DNA from: Leeuwenhoekiella marinoflava DSM 3653
GTDB lineage: Bacteria; Bacteroidota; Bacteroidia; Flavobacteriales; Flavobacteriaceae
Assembly (NCBI RefSeq): GCF_900129005.1
Contig: NZ_FQUN01000016.1
Coordinates: forward strand, 62,001-126,000
Length of the DNA stretch: 64,000 nt
Reading direction: 5' to 3'
Below, in pieces: positions 18,435 to 28,934 of this stretch. A model generated the notes under the pieces. The model saw only the letters and a program-made list of their open reading frames with translations, was not told the origin of the DNA and did not search any database. The stretch's first letter is position 1; each line of letters opens with the position of its first letter. The position numbers and the translations under genes were made by a program.

Positions 18435-18453
18435 ACGTTTGGATAGTAAACGT
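18435..18453. promoter_or_regulatory. Inverted repeat, possible operator
   Basis: ACGTTT (18435-18440) and AAACGT (18448-18453) are perfect inverted half-sites around a 7-nt spacer GGATAGT, about 100 nt before the susC start codon. The form suits a dimeric DNA-binding regulator, but no regulator gene is adjacent and a chance match is possible. Confidence 0.35.
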
Positions 18454-18685
18454 TGGGAATAATTTAATTATATATTGTTTATTTAGGCTTATAATGTGAA
18501 ATATTAAAAAAGCGTTAAATAGCCTTGTTAAAGATCTGTATTCTAGAATTTTCAAAAAATTATTAGAAGTTATTTAAAATGTTGGTACATCGATTTCGTT
18601 TTGTTTTTGCTACAATCATATAATGATTTGAGTGTATCGAATTATATGATGTTAATTTTTTTACTGAATTTCAGTTTTAAGCAAA

Positions 18686-18717
18686 AAAAAGCCCTCAATT
18701 TAAATTGAGGGCTTTTT
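18686..18717 (-). terminator. Intrinsic terminator after susC-susD pair 2
   Basis: A perfect 32-nt palindrome, AAAAAGCCCTCAATTT followed by its reverse complement, with U-runs on both sides. It lies 46 nt after the stop of the SusD gene of pair 2 and insulates the two operons. Confidence 0.92.
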
Positions 18718-18763
18718 CTTTCGATTATTGGCTAATAATAATCTACGTGGTTATTTGATTTTT

Positions 18764-20230
18764 TTATCTCCATCCACCTGTAGAATAGTCTTTGCCTGGC
18801 TCTCCTGATGTACCTCCGTAAGTGTAATATTCTTCAGGGATTGCATCAAGTGAGGTGCCAGGGACTGGGAAATGTAAAAGCGTTCCTTCTTGAAGGAGGT
18901 CTTCTTTGCGCATTTCAAAAAATGAAAGTCCCATTCCTGTGTATGCAAACTCAATCATTCTTTCGTAAAATATAGCGTCAAAAATTTCTGTTGTATTTTC
19001 TTCTACATCAGGTAGATTACCTCTTGTAGTCCTTGTTCCTGCATTTATTACAGAAGCGGCTCCTGACAAATCATTCTTGTTTAAGAGAGCTTCAGCTTTA
19101 TACATGTCAAGTTCTGATTTTGACAATTCAGTAACAGGAATGGTCCATTCTGTAATGTAATCATCTAATCGCGAATATCTATAATTGCTAAAGTGATATA
19201 AACCTCTATCCGGACTAAAACTATTAGATGAAGTGTATTCGTAATCTGTTTCTAGTCTGGCGTCAGCAGAGGTTGCCTCAGGCAGGTTTGTTAGGTCGTT
19301 TGCCCAGTAGCTTGGCATATTAGGATCAAGTAGGTTAACGATTCTCATATCAACTTTACCCCAACCTGGGTATACTAGATATGTTTTAGGGATGAGGTCA
19401 TACCAAGTTATATCATCCATAGTGATATTAAAATCAGCAGTAATACCATCATTAGTATATGCTAATACACGATCCCAATTTATATTTGTTTTTTCAGAAC
19501 TATTTCTCACATTACAAACTAACATCCGTGCACCAAAGCTGTTTAAAATTTCAGCTATAGTTGATGAACTTGCATTAACACCTGGCAGCCATGTTTCTGG
19601 AAGGATAAAAGTATTCCCTTCAGCAATGGAAATCGCTTCGTCTAATCTATCTAACGCATAAGACATGGCTGTAGCATAATCTGTTTCTCCTGTCTCATTA
19701 TCGCCAATAGGACCGTCAGCATCATAGAGCCATACTCTATCAAATACTAAAGCAAGGTATCCTACAGATAAAGCTTGCCCCATTTTGCCCATCATTAATA
19801 TCATTTCAGGTTCACTGAATTCTGTACCTCCTTCAACAGCAGTAACTAGTGTGTTTGAATCTGTTAATAATGAATAAAGTGAATTGAAATATGAGCTTGT
19901 AACATTATTGCTGTATCCTGTGGTGTTGTTAAATGCTACTCTAGGTTCGGATGAAAGGTCTCTCATTCCGAAATTACCCCAAGAACATGTGGAAACATCT
20001 GCCATAGTTTGAAGGGCGGCTCCAGGACCGCTTGTGCTGTGAACGGTCATGTACCAGCTGTTTAAAATATTCCCAGCTGTAGCTTCTAGAGCAACTGGGT
20101 CAGATGCTAGTATAGCGTCATTTGGATTTTCCAAGTTTTCAACTTCCAAATCTGTTTCAAATTCCTGACAAGAGGTTATTAGTAGAATTAGTCCTAATGT
20201 CGAGAATAATATTTTTTTAAAATTTCTCAT
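18764..20230 (-). CDS. SusD/RagB-family outer-membrane lipoprotein (pair 2)
   Basis: 488 residues. Lipobox ILLITSC with Cys at residue 21. The C-terminal half carries the RagB/SusD landmarks LSKSELDMYKAEALLNKNDL, AASVINAGTRTTRG and AIFYERMIEFAYTGMGLSFF (about residues 375-440), where the ERxxEfa segment is the classic signature. It starts 8 nt after the SusC stop, the same spacing as pair 1. It is only distantly like the SusD of pair 1, so the two pairs are not a recent duplication. It presumably binds an oligomeric nutrient at the cell surface; the nutrient is unknown. Confidence 0.92.
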   Translation of the reverse strand: MRNFKKILFSTLGLILLITSCQEFETDLEVENLENPNDAILASDPVALEATAGNILNSWYMTVHSTSGPGAALQTMADVSTCSWGNFGMRDLSSEPRVAFNNTTGYSNNVTSSYFNSLYSLLTDSNTLVTAVEGGTEFSEPEMILMMGKMGQALSVGYLALVFDRVWLYDADGPIGDNETGETDYATAMSYALDRLDEAISIAEGNTFILPETWLPGVNASSSTIAEILNSFGARMLVCNVRNSSEKTNINWDRVLAYTNDGITADFNITMDDITWYDLIPKTYLVYPGWGKVDMRIVNLLDPNMPSYWANDLTNLPEATSADARLETDYEYTSSNSFSPDRGLYHFSNYRYSRLDDYITEWTIPVTELSKSELDMYKAEALLNKNDLSGAASVINAGTRTTRGNLPDVEENTTEIFDAIFYERMIEFAYTGMGLSFFEMRKEDLLQEGTLLHFPVPGTSLDAIPEEYYTYGGTSGEPGKDYSTGGWR

Positions 20231-20238
20231 GTTATTTT

Positions 20239-23200
20239 TTAAAATTTAAACTGTACTGATAGTGAGTAAGATTTTTGGATAGGATAAACTCCATAATCTA
20301 TAGCAAAATATTGTTGAGTACTTCCGTCATAGCTAAGTACTTCAGGGTCCCAACCCTTGTAGTCTGAAAAAGTTAGTAGGTTTCGTCCTATTAAACTTAG
20401 TTTTATGTCTTCAAAGAACCCAATATTTTTCATCCAAGATTTCGGGATATTATAGGATAATGATAGTTCTCTTAGTTTGACAAAGGAACCATCTTCAACC
20501 CAAAAAGCATTATTGTTGTTTGTATCGTATAAAGATTCGTAGTAAGAGACAGTTTTTTTCTGATCAGCTGGTTTGCCAGCTTGATCTACAATAATGTTTC
20601 TTTTAGCTATAGTGTTCCATTGAGCATTTTTGTTGTAAACATCTCCACCTTTTTTCCAATCCCAAAGCATATAGAAAGTTAGTGTTTTGTATGTGAATGT
20701 AGATGTAATTCCAACTCTGAAATCAGCATTTTGATTCCCTATTTTTTCAAATGATGGAGAGCCATTTTCATCTGTTTTTATAATAGCTTTTTCATTAGAA
20801 GATCCTATTGTTGCGCTCTCTACAACAACACCATCAGCATTTACTTCATAATCGTTAATTGATGCTCCTTGAGGTAATTGATTTTGCATTGTTTCTAAAT
20901 CTGTAACAAAAGAACGACCAAACATACTTCCGAAATCAACCCCTTCTCGTATTAAAAACATAGATCCATTATCGGGGCCTACAATTTGTTCAGGAGCATT
21001 AAGCTTTTTTATGGTAGCTGTTGTTTTAGCGAAGTTAGCACCTAAATTCCATGAGAAATCCTTGCCTTTTATTATTGAGGCATTCAAGGTTGCTTCAAAT
21101 GTGTCAGATTCTAGGTCACCTACATTTTGCCACTGAGTTGATTTTCCTGCATTTGCTGGTGAAAAGAGATTCACAATCATAAATTGTTCAGATACAACTT
21201 GATTTGAATAAGCTAGTGATAGGTTAAACATATTCAAGAAGCTAGAATTTAGACCAATTTCTGTTTCAGTAGTTAATGATGGTTTTAAAAAAGGATTTCC
21301 TTTTCGTCTAACGGATGATAGTGTTCCGCCGCTTAAGTTTGTTTGCTCATATTGCCAATCAAACCCTGGTCGTTGTCCTGAAGTACCTTTGGCTGCATTT
21401 ATTTTTAATTCTTGTATTCCTGGGATGCTTATATCCTCTGAAATACGATATGCTGCTGAAATTCTATAATAATTATTCCATCTGTTCTCTGCTCCAAATA
21501 ACGATGATCCGTCCCTTCTAAAGAGACCATCAATAATGTATCTATCTTTAAATACTAGTCCCGCAATAGCAAAAACATTTTGTGCGCGTTCGCTTTGTTG
21601 ATTTGATGAGGCTGAAATGTAAGCTGGATCAAAATTATCTAAGCTTGGTAAATCTTTAAATTTGTAGTCATTTCCTGTTACTGAGTAGTAGTCATACTTT
21701 TGGTCTTCAGCTAGATAGCTTAATTTTGCGGCAATATCTAATTCACCCATTGATTCTTTAAAGTTTAGTGTGGCTTGAACCTTTTGTGAAATATCATAAT
21801 AATTATTTTTACTTAGTGATCCTTTACTATAGCCAAACCCTATAGCATCTCCAGTTGTAGTGTAATTTTCGTATTTGTTATTTGAAGAATATCTACTGGT
21901 GTTGTTTTCAAAAGCATATTCTATATCCATATTTAGCCAATCTGTGTATTTTAGATTTAAGAGATATCCTCCAAGAAAACGTTGCTGATTTGTTTTAGCG
22001 TCAGCAACACTTAACGAGTATAAAGGATTTACGATCTCGTTCTCCCAAGGGTCGGGTAAGTAATAATAAGGTTGACCATCAGGATTAAGTGCTGATATGT
22101 TTGAATCTGGATTTAGTCGTGTTAATGTTCTGTATATTCCTGTTCCGCCTCCAGGGCTATTATCTACAACTCTAATATAGTTGGTGCTTGCTTTAAATGT
22201 TAGCCAATCTAAGATGTTATAGTCAACATTTAATCTTAGGCTTACGCGATTATAACCTTCTGTTTCTTTTAATACTCCTTCGTTCTCTGTGCTTTCTGCA
22301 GAGAAATAGGTTTTTGTCTTTTCTGATCCTGATGCTATAGAAGTGAATAATGTTTTATTAGTTCCAGTTTGGAAAAATAATTTTTGAAAATCATTATAAA
22401 CTCCAAATGGATTGTCTGCATAACCATCATCTGATAATATTCTTGATCCAGAAACGCTATTAGGACCAGAAGCAGCATAAACACTTTGGTAACTGGATGG
22501 GTAGGTTACGCCTGCGTATTTTGTGTATTGACCTTGAAAGTTTTGCCAATCTGGAGCAAGTTCATAATTGTGTGATTGGTTGGTTTCGATGAAATCTGAG
22601 ACTTCCGAAAATCCGGTTTCAACTCGTACAGTTACTGTTGTCTTTCCGATTTTACCGCGCTTAGTTGATATAACGATAACTCCATTTCCAGCTCGAGATC
22701 CATATAAAGATGATGCTGAAGCACCTTTTACGAGTTCAAAGGATGCTATGTCGTCAACATTTATATCGGCTAGGCCGCCTTCTACAAATACTCCGTCAAG
22801 AATAACAAGTGGAGACTGGGAACCATATAGGTTTGCAGCGCCTCTCATTATTATTGTAGCGCCTGCACCTGGTCTACCGAGGTTGCCAACAGAGACACCG
22901 GCAACTTTGCCTTGTAGAGCGCTTGCTGCTGAAGTAGCTGGAACCTTTTCAATTTCTTCTGAGGTAACAGATGCTACAGTGACTGAGAGTTTCTTTTTGC
23001 TTGTGGCTCCAGCAACCCCAGTTACAACTATTTCGTCTAACATTTCTCCTCCAGAAAGTTGAATGTTAATAGTAGGTGAATCTCCTACAATTATTTCTTT
23101 TGAGGAAAAACCTACATAACTAAATGTAAGAACATCTCCTGTAGACGCTTCGATGGAATACAATCCATCAAAATCTGTTTGAGTCCCTGTTGTTGTTCCG

Positions 23201-23340
23201 GATATTAGGACGTTAACGCCGGGGAGTGGGACGCCGCTGTCATCTGTTACGGTTCCAGAAATTGTTCTGGTTTGTGCAAAAGAAGTTTGCACAACTAATG
23301 CGAAAAATAGCATTAGAAATCCTTGTAATCTTTTTTTCAT
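20239..23340 (-). CDS. SusC/RagA-family TonB-linked outer-membrane transporter (pair 2)
   Basis: 1033 residues. Signal peptide to about residue 22 (LVVQTSFAQ), carboxypeptidase-regulatory-like domain (GTVTDDSGVPLPGVNVLISG), TonB-box region DEIVVTGVAG near residue 106, plug domain (LQGKVAGVSVGN, LYGSRAGNGVIVISTKRGK) and a barrel ending YSLSVQFKF. The first 100 residues are close to those of the other SusC, the barrel is quite different. It follows the Omp85-like gene after a 252-nt very AT-rich gap, so it probably has its own promoter. Confidence 0.95.
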   Translation of the reverse strand: MKKRLQGFLMLFFALVVQTSFAQTRTISGTVTDDSGVPLPGVNVLISGTTTGTQTDFDGLYSIEASTGDVLTFSYVGFSSKEIIVGDSPTINIQLSGGEMLDEIVVTGVAGATSKKKLSVTVASVTSEEIEKVPATSAASALQGKVAGVSVGNLGRPGAGATIIMRGAANLYGSQSPLVILDGVFVEGGLADINVDDIASFELVKGASASSLYGSRAGNGVIVISTKRGKIGKTTVTVRVETGFSEVSDFIETNQSHNYELAPDWQNFQGQYTKYAGVTYPSSYQSVYAASGPNSVSGSRILSDDGYADNPFGVYNDFQKLFFQTGTNKTLFTSIASGSEKTKTYFSAESTENEGVLKETEGYNRVSLRLNVDYNILDWLTFKASTNYIRVVDNSPGGGTGIYRTLTRLNPDSNISALNPDGQPYYYLPDPWENEIVNPLYSLSVADAKTNQQRFLGGYLLNLKYTDWLNMDIEYAFENNTSRYSSNNKYENYTTTGDAIGFGYSKGSLSKNNYYDISQKVQATLNFKESMGELDIAAKLSYLAEDQKYDYYSVTGNDYKFKDLPSLDNFDPAYISASSNQQSERAQNVFAIAGLVFKDRYIIDGLFRRDGSSLFGAENRWNNYYRISAAYRISEDISIPGIQELKINAAKGTSGQRPGFDWQYEQTNLSGGTLSSVRRKGNPFLKPSLTTETEIGLNSSFLNMFNLSLAYSNQVVSEQFMIVNLFSPANAGKSTQWQNVGDLESDTFEATLNASIIKGKDFSWNLGANFAKTTATIKKLNAPEQIVGPDNGSMFLIREGVDFGSMFGRSFVTDLETMQNQLPQGASINDYEVNADGVVVESATIGSSNEKAIIKTDENGSPSFEKIGNQNADFRVGITSTFTYKTLTFYMLWDWKKGGDVYNKNAQWNTIAKRNIIVDQAGKPADQKKTVSYYESLYDTNNNNAFWVEDGSFVKLRELSLSYNIPKSWMKNIGFFEDIKLSLIGRNLLTFSDYKGWDPEVLSYDGSTQQYFAIDYGVYPIQKSYSLSVQFKF

Positions 23341-23592
23341 GTTTAATATTTATTTGAATTAGCCACACTAAAAATGATTAAAAAAAAGAATTGAAACAAG
23401 TGATTAGGTACTATATTTTAAATTTTTGTTAATTTATCGATATAAAAGTGTTAATTAAAGATATTTTTAATTTTTAGCCTTTTAAAATAATAATATTTTA
23501 ATATTAACATTTTTTAACTAATAATAATTATTAAAATTGACTATATAATTAAAATTTTCTTGTATTGAATTTATTGTTTAGATCGATTTTTG
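23341..23592. other. Very AT-rich intergenic region upstream of susC pair 2
   Basis: 252 nt, by eye more than 80 percent A+T, with many TAATAATAT-like strings between about 23450 and 23560. It holds the shared 17-nt leader motif and, on the minus strand, an imperfect -7 box TATCTTTA near 23456. Nothing coding is seen. Confidence 0.6.
23349..23365 (-). repeat. 17-nt leader motif shared by both susC genes (copy 2)
   Basis: Coding-strand TGGCTAATTCAAATAAA, identical to 18341-18357 and at a nearly identical distance from the ATG (9 nt instead of 8). Confidence 0.8.
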
Positions 23593-25284
23593 CTAGAATT
23601 TAGCTATTAGTGTTAAATGTAGAATAGAGTTGGGGAGCTTGAATCTTTGGTTGTTTTGAATTCCGTTAACGAGGTTTAGTTTTAGTATTCCTGCATTTGT
23701 TAGAAGTGATGTTCCGAGTCCAAAACTGTATAGGATATCTTCTTGATTGTTAAGGTTGTTTTCGTAGTAAGCTGCGTCAAGAATTGTGTTTATGTAAATT
23801 TTGGGGCTAGGGGAGTATCTGTATTCTGTCTGGAGGGTTGCATATAGGTTTGCGATAAGGCTATTTTCTTTAAAGCCTCTAATGTTGTTCATTCCTCCAA
23901 AACGAAATAGCTCGTTGTTTAGGTAGTTTTTAGATTCTAATAAAGCGGTTTCGCTTTTTATGTAGAAGCTGTGTTTTTGACTTATGTCGAATGTATACGC
24001 GGCGTTTAGGTTGGCTATGAATTGATTTGTTGTTTTTTGTGTTTCTGTTTTTCTAAAACCACTTCCAGCGGTAAATCTTAAGAAAGTGGGCTGGTTTTTG
24101 AGTGTAGAATTCTTTGTTTTACTATAGTTGAAAGTTGCTGAGTATATTTGTTTCTTGTACGCTTCTGCGGTATTGTCTGTTTGGTTTTGTGGTGTTGTCG
24201 ACTGTTCTAGTTTTAATGAAGTTGAGATTGATGTGTTTGCGGTTATGTTTAAAGATGTTTCTAGAAATTGTGCAGTGTTTGAAAATGTGCTGTCTTGCCT
24301 GAAAATATTAAGTCCGGCTGAAATACTGATTGGGCTTTTGCATAGGTAGGGCAAGCTTGTGTTTAGATCAAGAGCTTGCTGGTTGTCGCCATTGCTTTTG
24401 TATGTTAGGTTGATCTGTTCTCCATAGTTGAAATTGTTTACAAGGTCAAGGTTTAAATAGCCGTCCAGTCTTAATTTTGATTCGTCTGTGTTAGAGCCAA
24501 AACCTAAAAAGCCCTCAAATATATTTGCGTTTTTCTTCTCTATATACAGGTATAGTGAGGTGCTGTCTTTTTTAAATTGTAATTCTGGTGTCTTGGTGAA
24601 ATTTGCAAAGTCTAATTCTTCTAGGGTTTTTGTTTTGTCTAGGATTTTATTTTTTTGAAAAAGTACCGGGGTTTTAAGTTTTGCATAATGTTTTACGAAA
24701 GACCTCGGAAACTTAGTGTATCCTTTAATGTTTATGTTTGTAAAATCTCTATTTTCTTTTCTTTTCACCTGTAGTTCTGCAAAGGTGGTTTTTGTAGAGG
24801 TTGATATGTTGATTATTTTGAATGTTGTGAGGGGTTGGCCTGTTTCGGCTTCGTTTTCTGATAGCTTGGCGAGAGTTTGGCTAATTTCCTTTGGTGGTAT
24901 TTCAATCGAATTCTTTGATATTTTGTGATTTAGATATTTTAAATGTTCAAGTGTTTTTTTGTCATGTATATATAAGGTAATCTGTTTGGTTCTTTGTCTG
25001 CTTAAAAATTCTATGCTGTAGTGCTTTTTTGAGATTTTTTTGAGGTTGTAAAATTTATGCTGAAAATACCCTTCTAAATAAAGTTTGTTCTTTATTAGGG
25101 TGATTTCTTCGTTTATTGCAATGAGTGAGTGAAACTCATTGTTTGGAAAGTGTTCTGAGATAAGGCTGTCTTCTGTTTTGGAATTTGTGATTATTTCTAA
25201 AGAAATTTTTTGGGAAAAAACAGATTGTGAGCTTAATAAGCAAATAATTGAAAATAGTATGAGGGATGTTTGCTTTTGCTTCAA
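23593..25284 (-). CDS. Omp85-superfamily outer-membrane protein (POTRA-like N-terminus plus beta-barrel)
   Basis: 563 residues. No ATG lies in frame; translation appears to start at TTG 25284, directly before a signal peptide (residues 1-24, ending SVFSQ). A short periplasmic part follows with a POTRA-like pattern (ITLIKNKLYLEGYFQHKFY). From about residue 200 to the end there are alternating beta-strands, with the Omp85 loop-6 signature GGMNNIRGF near residue 460 and a C-terminal strand ending LHLTLIAKF. It is shorter than BamA and TamA. The coding strand is unusually rich in A and C (many N, K, T, Q codons), unlike its neighbours. It lies upstream of two SusCD operons but is separated by a long gap, so a shared job is only a guess. 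Role unknown: barrel insertion, secretion or lipid transport are all possible. Confidence 0.75.
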   Translation of the reverse strand: MKQKQTSLILFSIICLLSSQSVFSQKISLEIITNSKTEDSLISEHFPNNEFHSLIAINEEITLIKNKLYLEGYFQHKFYNLKKISKKHYSIEFLSRQRTKQITLYIHDKKTLEHLKYLNHKISKNSIEIPPKEISQTLAKLSENEAETGQPLTTFKIINISTSTKTTFAELQVKRKENRDFTNINIKGYTKFPRSFVKHYAKLKTPVLFQKNKILDKTKTLEELDFANFTKTPELQFKKDSTSLYLYIEKKNANIFEGFLGFGSNTDESKLRLDGYLNLDLVNNFNYGEQINLTYKSNGDNQQALDLNTSLPYLCKSPISISAGLNIFRQDSTFSNTAQFLETSLNITANTSISTSLKLEQSTTPQNQTDNTAEAYKKQIYSATFNYSKTKNSTLKNQPTFLRFTAGSGFRKTETQKTTNQFIANLNAAYTFDISQKHSFYIKSETALLESKNYLNNELFRFGGMNNIRGFKENSLIANLYATLQTEYRYSPSPKIYINTILDAAYYENNLNNQEDILYSFGLGTSLLTNAGILKLNLVNGIQNNQRFKLPNSILHLTLIAKF

Positions 25285-25368
25285 GGTTTTGTTTTGGGTT
25301 TGGTTAGTGGTATTTTATGGGAAATATCCATTATAACAAAATACCTTTGAAAATTAATGATTTATGTG

Positions 25369-25398
25369 TTGAATAACTTAATTTATTTTATACCTTTG
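25369..25398 (+). promoter_or_regulatory. Promoter of the str/S10 ribosomal operon
   Basis: TTG at 25369-25371, a 19-nt spacer and TACCTTTG at 25391-25398 match the Bacteroidota primary-sigma consensus closely. Transcription would start near 25402-25405, about 50 nt before rpsL. Confidence 0.8.
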
Positions 25399-25400
25399 CA

Positions 25401-25419
25401 AGCCCTTAGAAAAGGGGCT
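25401..25419 (+). promoter_or_regulatory. Leader hairpin upstream of rpsL
   Basis: AGCCCTT (25401-25407) pairs with AGGGGCT (25413-25419) including one G-U pair, loop of 5 nt, right at the predicted 5' end of the transcript. It could stabilise the mRNA end or take part in control. No U-run follows, so it is not a terminator. Confidence 0.5.
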
Positions 25420-25452
25420 ATTAGAATAACTATAATTTAGGTAAAGGAAATT

Positions 25453-25827
25453 ATGCCAACAATTTCACAATTAGTACGAAAAGGAAGAGCCAAGATAACC
25501 AAGAAGAGTAAATCGGCTGCTTTAGATTCGTGCCCACAACGCCGCGGGGTTTGTACCCGTGTGTATACCACGACACCTAAGAAGCCTAACTCAGCTATGC
25601 GTAAAGTAGCGCGTGTTAGATTGACAAACGGGAAAGAGGTTAATGCATACATTGGTGGTGAAGGTCACAATTTACAAGAGCACTCGATAGTATTGGTTAG
25701 AGGCGGAAGGGTGAAAGATTTGCCAGGTGTTAGATATCACATTGTACGTGGAGCTTTGGATACAGCAGGTGTTCAGGGAAGACTACAGCGTCGTTCTAAG
25801 TATGGAGCAAAACGCCCTAAGAAGTAA
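25453..25827 (+). CDS. rpsL: Ribosomal protein S12
   Basis: 124 residues, standard length. N-terminus [11 protein letters not shown]. The decoding-centre loops [12 protein letters not shown] (about residues 40-51) and [13 protein letters not shown] (about 85-97) are intact, with lysines at the sites whose replacement gives streptomycin resistance in other bacteria, so the sequence is of the sensitive type. It is the first gene of the long ribosomal run, 23 nt before rpsG. Confidence 0.98.
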   Translation: MPTISQLVRKGRAKITKKSKSAALDSCPQRRGVCTRVYTTTPKKPNSAMRKVARVRLTNGKEVNAYIGGEGHNLQEHSIVLVRGGRVKDLPGVRYHIVRGALDTAGVQGRLQRRSKYGAKRPKK

Positions 25828-25850
25828 TTAAAAACTTTTAAAGAGAAGAA

Positions 25851-26327
25851 ATGAGAAAAAGACAGGCCAAAAAAAGACCACTTTTACCAGATCCTCGTTT
25901 TAACGATCAGCTTGTTACGCGTTTCGTAAACATGATGATGTGGGACGGAAAAAAGTCGGTAGCCTTTAAGATCTTTTACGATGCAATGGATATCGTAGAA
26001 GAAAAGAAAAACAACGACGAGAAAACGGCTTTAGAAGTTTGGAAAGATGCGTTATCTAATGTTATGCCTCACGTGGAAGTACGTAGTCGTAGAGTAGGTG
26101 GTGCAACCTTTCAGATCCCAATGCAGATTAGACCAGATCGTAAGATTTCTACTGCAATGAAGTGGTTGATTAGCTTTTCAAGAAAGCGTAATGAAAAATC
26201 GATGGCTTCTAAATTAGCTGCAGAAGTGTTAGCTGCTGCTAAAGAAGAAGGTGCTGCTGTTAAAAAGCGTACAGATACTCATAAGATGGCGGAAGCTAAC
26301 AAAGCATTCTCTCACTTTAGATTCTAA
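25851..26327 (+). CDS. rpsG: Ribosomal protein S7
   Basis: 158 residues. It nucleates assembly of the 30S head. The N-terminus [20 protein letters not shown] and the segments [17 protein letters not shown] and FSHFRF at the end are conserved S7 features. It lies between rpsL and fusA, 5 nt before the fusA start. In E. coli S7 represses through the rpsL-rpsG spacer; here that spacer is only 23 nt and shows no comparable structure. Confidence 0.97.
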   Translation: MRKRQAKKRPLLPDPRFNDQLVTRFVNMMMWDGKKSVAFKIFYDAMDIVEEKKNNDEKTALEVWKDALSNVMPHVEVRSRRVGGATFQIPMQIRPDRKISTAMKWLISFSRKRNEKSMASKLAAEVLAAAKEEGAAVKKRTDTHKMAEANKAFSHFRF

Positions 26328-26332
26328 ATAAA

Positions 26333-28465
<2,133 letters not shown>

Positions 28466-28476
28466 TTTACTAAGAA

Positions 28477-28782
28477 ATGAGTCAGAAAATCAGAATAAAA
28501 CTTAAATCTTACGATCATAACTTAGTAGATAAGTCTGCTGAAAAAATCGTAAAAACGGTAAAAAGTACCGGTGCTGTAGTAACGGGGCCAATCCCATTGC
28601 CTACTCACAAAAAAATCTTTACTGTATTACGTTCTCCACACGTAAACAAGAAATCGCGTGAGCAGTTTGAGCTTAGCTCTTACAAGCGCTTACTTGATAT
28701 CTACAGTTCATCTTCAAAAACCATTGATGCGTTGATGAAGCTTGAGTTGCCTAGTGGGGTTGAAGTAGAGATCAAAGTATAG
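28477..28782 (+). CDS. rpsJ: Ribosomal protein S10
   Basis: 101 residues. [20 protein letters not shown] at the start and [20 protein letters not shown] in the middle are typical of S10 (NusE), which also works in NusB-dependent antitermination. Here it closes the str part of the cluster: the next gene, rplC, is 152 nt away behind a terminator-like hairpin. Confidence 0.97.
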   Translation: MSQKIRIKLKSYDHNLVDKSAEKIVKTVKSTGAVVTGPIPLPTHKKIFTVLRSPHVNKKSREQFELSSYKRLLDIYSSSSKTIDALMKLELPSGVEVEIKV

Positions 28783-28788
28783 TTTGAT

Positions 28789-28803
28789 TTCCGCATAGCG
28801 GAA
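28789..28803 (+). promoter_or_regulatory. Small hairpin at start of the rpsJ-rplC spacer
   Basis: TTCCGC (28789-28794) pairs perfectly with GCGGAA (28798-28803) around ATA, 6 nt after the rpsJ stop. It is the first element of a structured 152-nt spacer. Confidence 0.6.
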
Positions 28804-28852
28804 TAAACATGTCCTGAGCTGCGTGCGAAGGAAAAACGGATAAAAATACATT

Positions 28853-28885
28853 CAGGGTCGAAAGTATTTTGACCCTGTTTTATTT
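28853..28885 (+). terminator. Terminator-like attenuator between rpsJ and rplC
   Basis: CAGGGTCGAAA (28853-28863) pairs with TTTTGACCCTG (28867-28877) through 11 base pairs (one G-U) around GTA, followed by TTTTATTT (28878-28885). This has every feature of an intrinsic terminator, yet it lies inside the ribosomal operon. TCCTGA at 28812-28817 could pair with TCAGG at 28852-28856 as a competing antiterminator. A GGC-GAAA-GCC tetraloop hairpin follows near 28887. It is a likely site of control over the S10 genes. Confidence 0.7.
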
Positions 28886-28934
28886 CGGCGAAAGCCAAAC
28901 AATAAATAAATAGTAATAATCAATAATAATTAAT

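Larger units (their letters stand above)
18334..18685. other. Intergenic region upstream of susC pair 1
   Basis: This 352-nt non-coding stretch is AT-rich and holds the promoter region of the pair-1 operon. It contains the conserved 17-nt leader motif next to the start codon and an inverted repeat at 18435-18453. No perfect TAnnTTTG box was found on the minus strand and no small ORF is convincing. Confidence 0.6.

Noticed and set aside
18751-18954. A 67-residue frame overlapping the end of the pair-2 SusD gene
   Set aside because: It lies on the same strand in another frame of a well-supported gene and has no recognisable domain or independent signal.
22568-23062. A plus-strand 164-residue frame within susC of pair 2
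   Set aside because: It is antisense to the conserved plug region and shows no motif; the length comes from the codon bias of the opposite strand.
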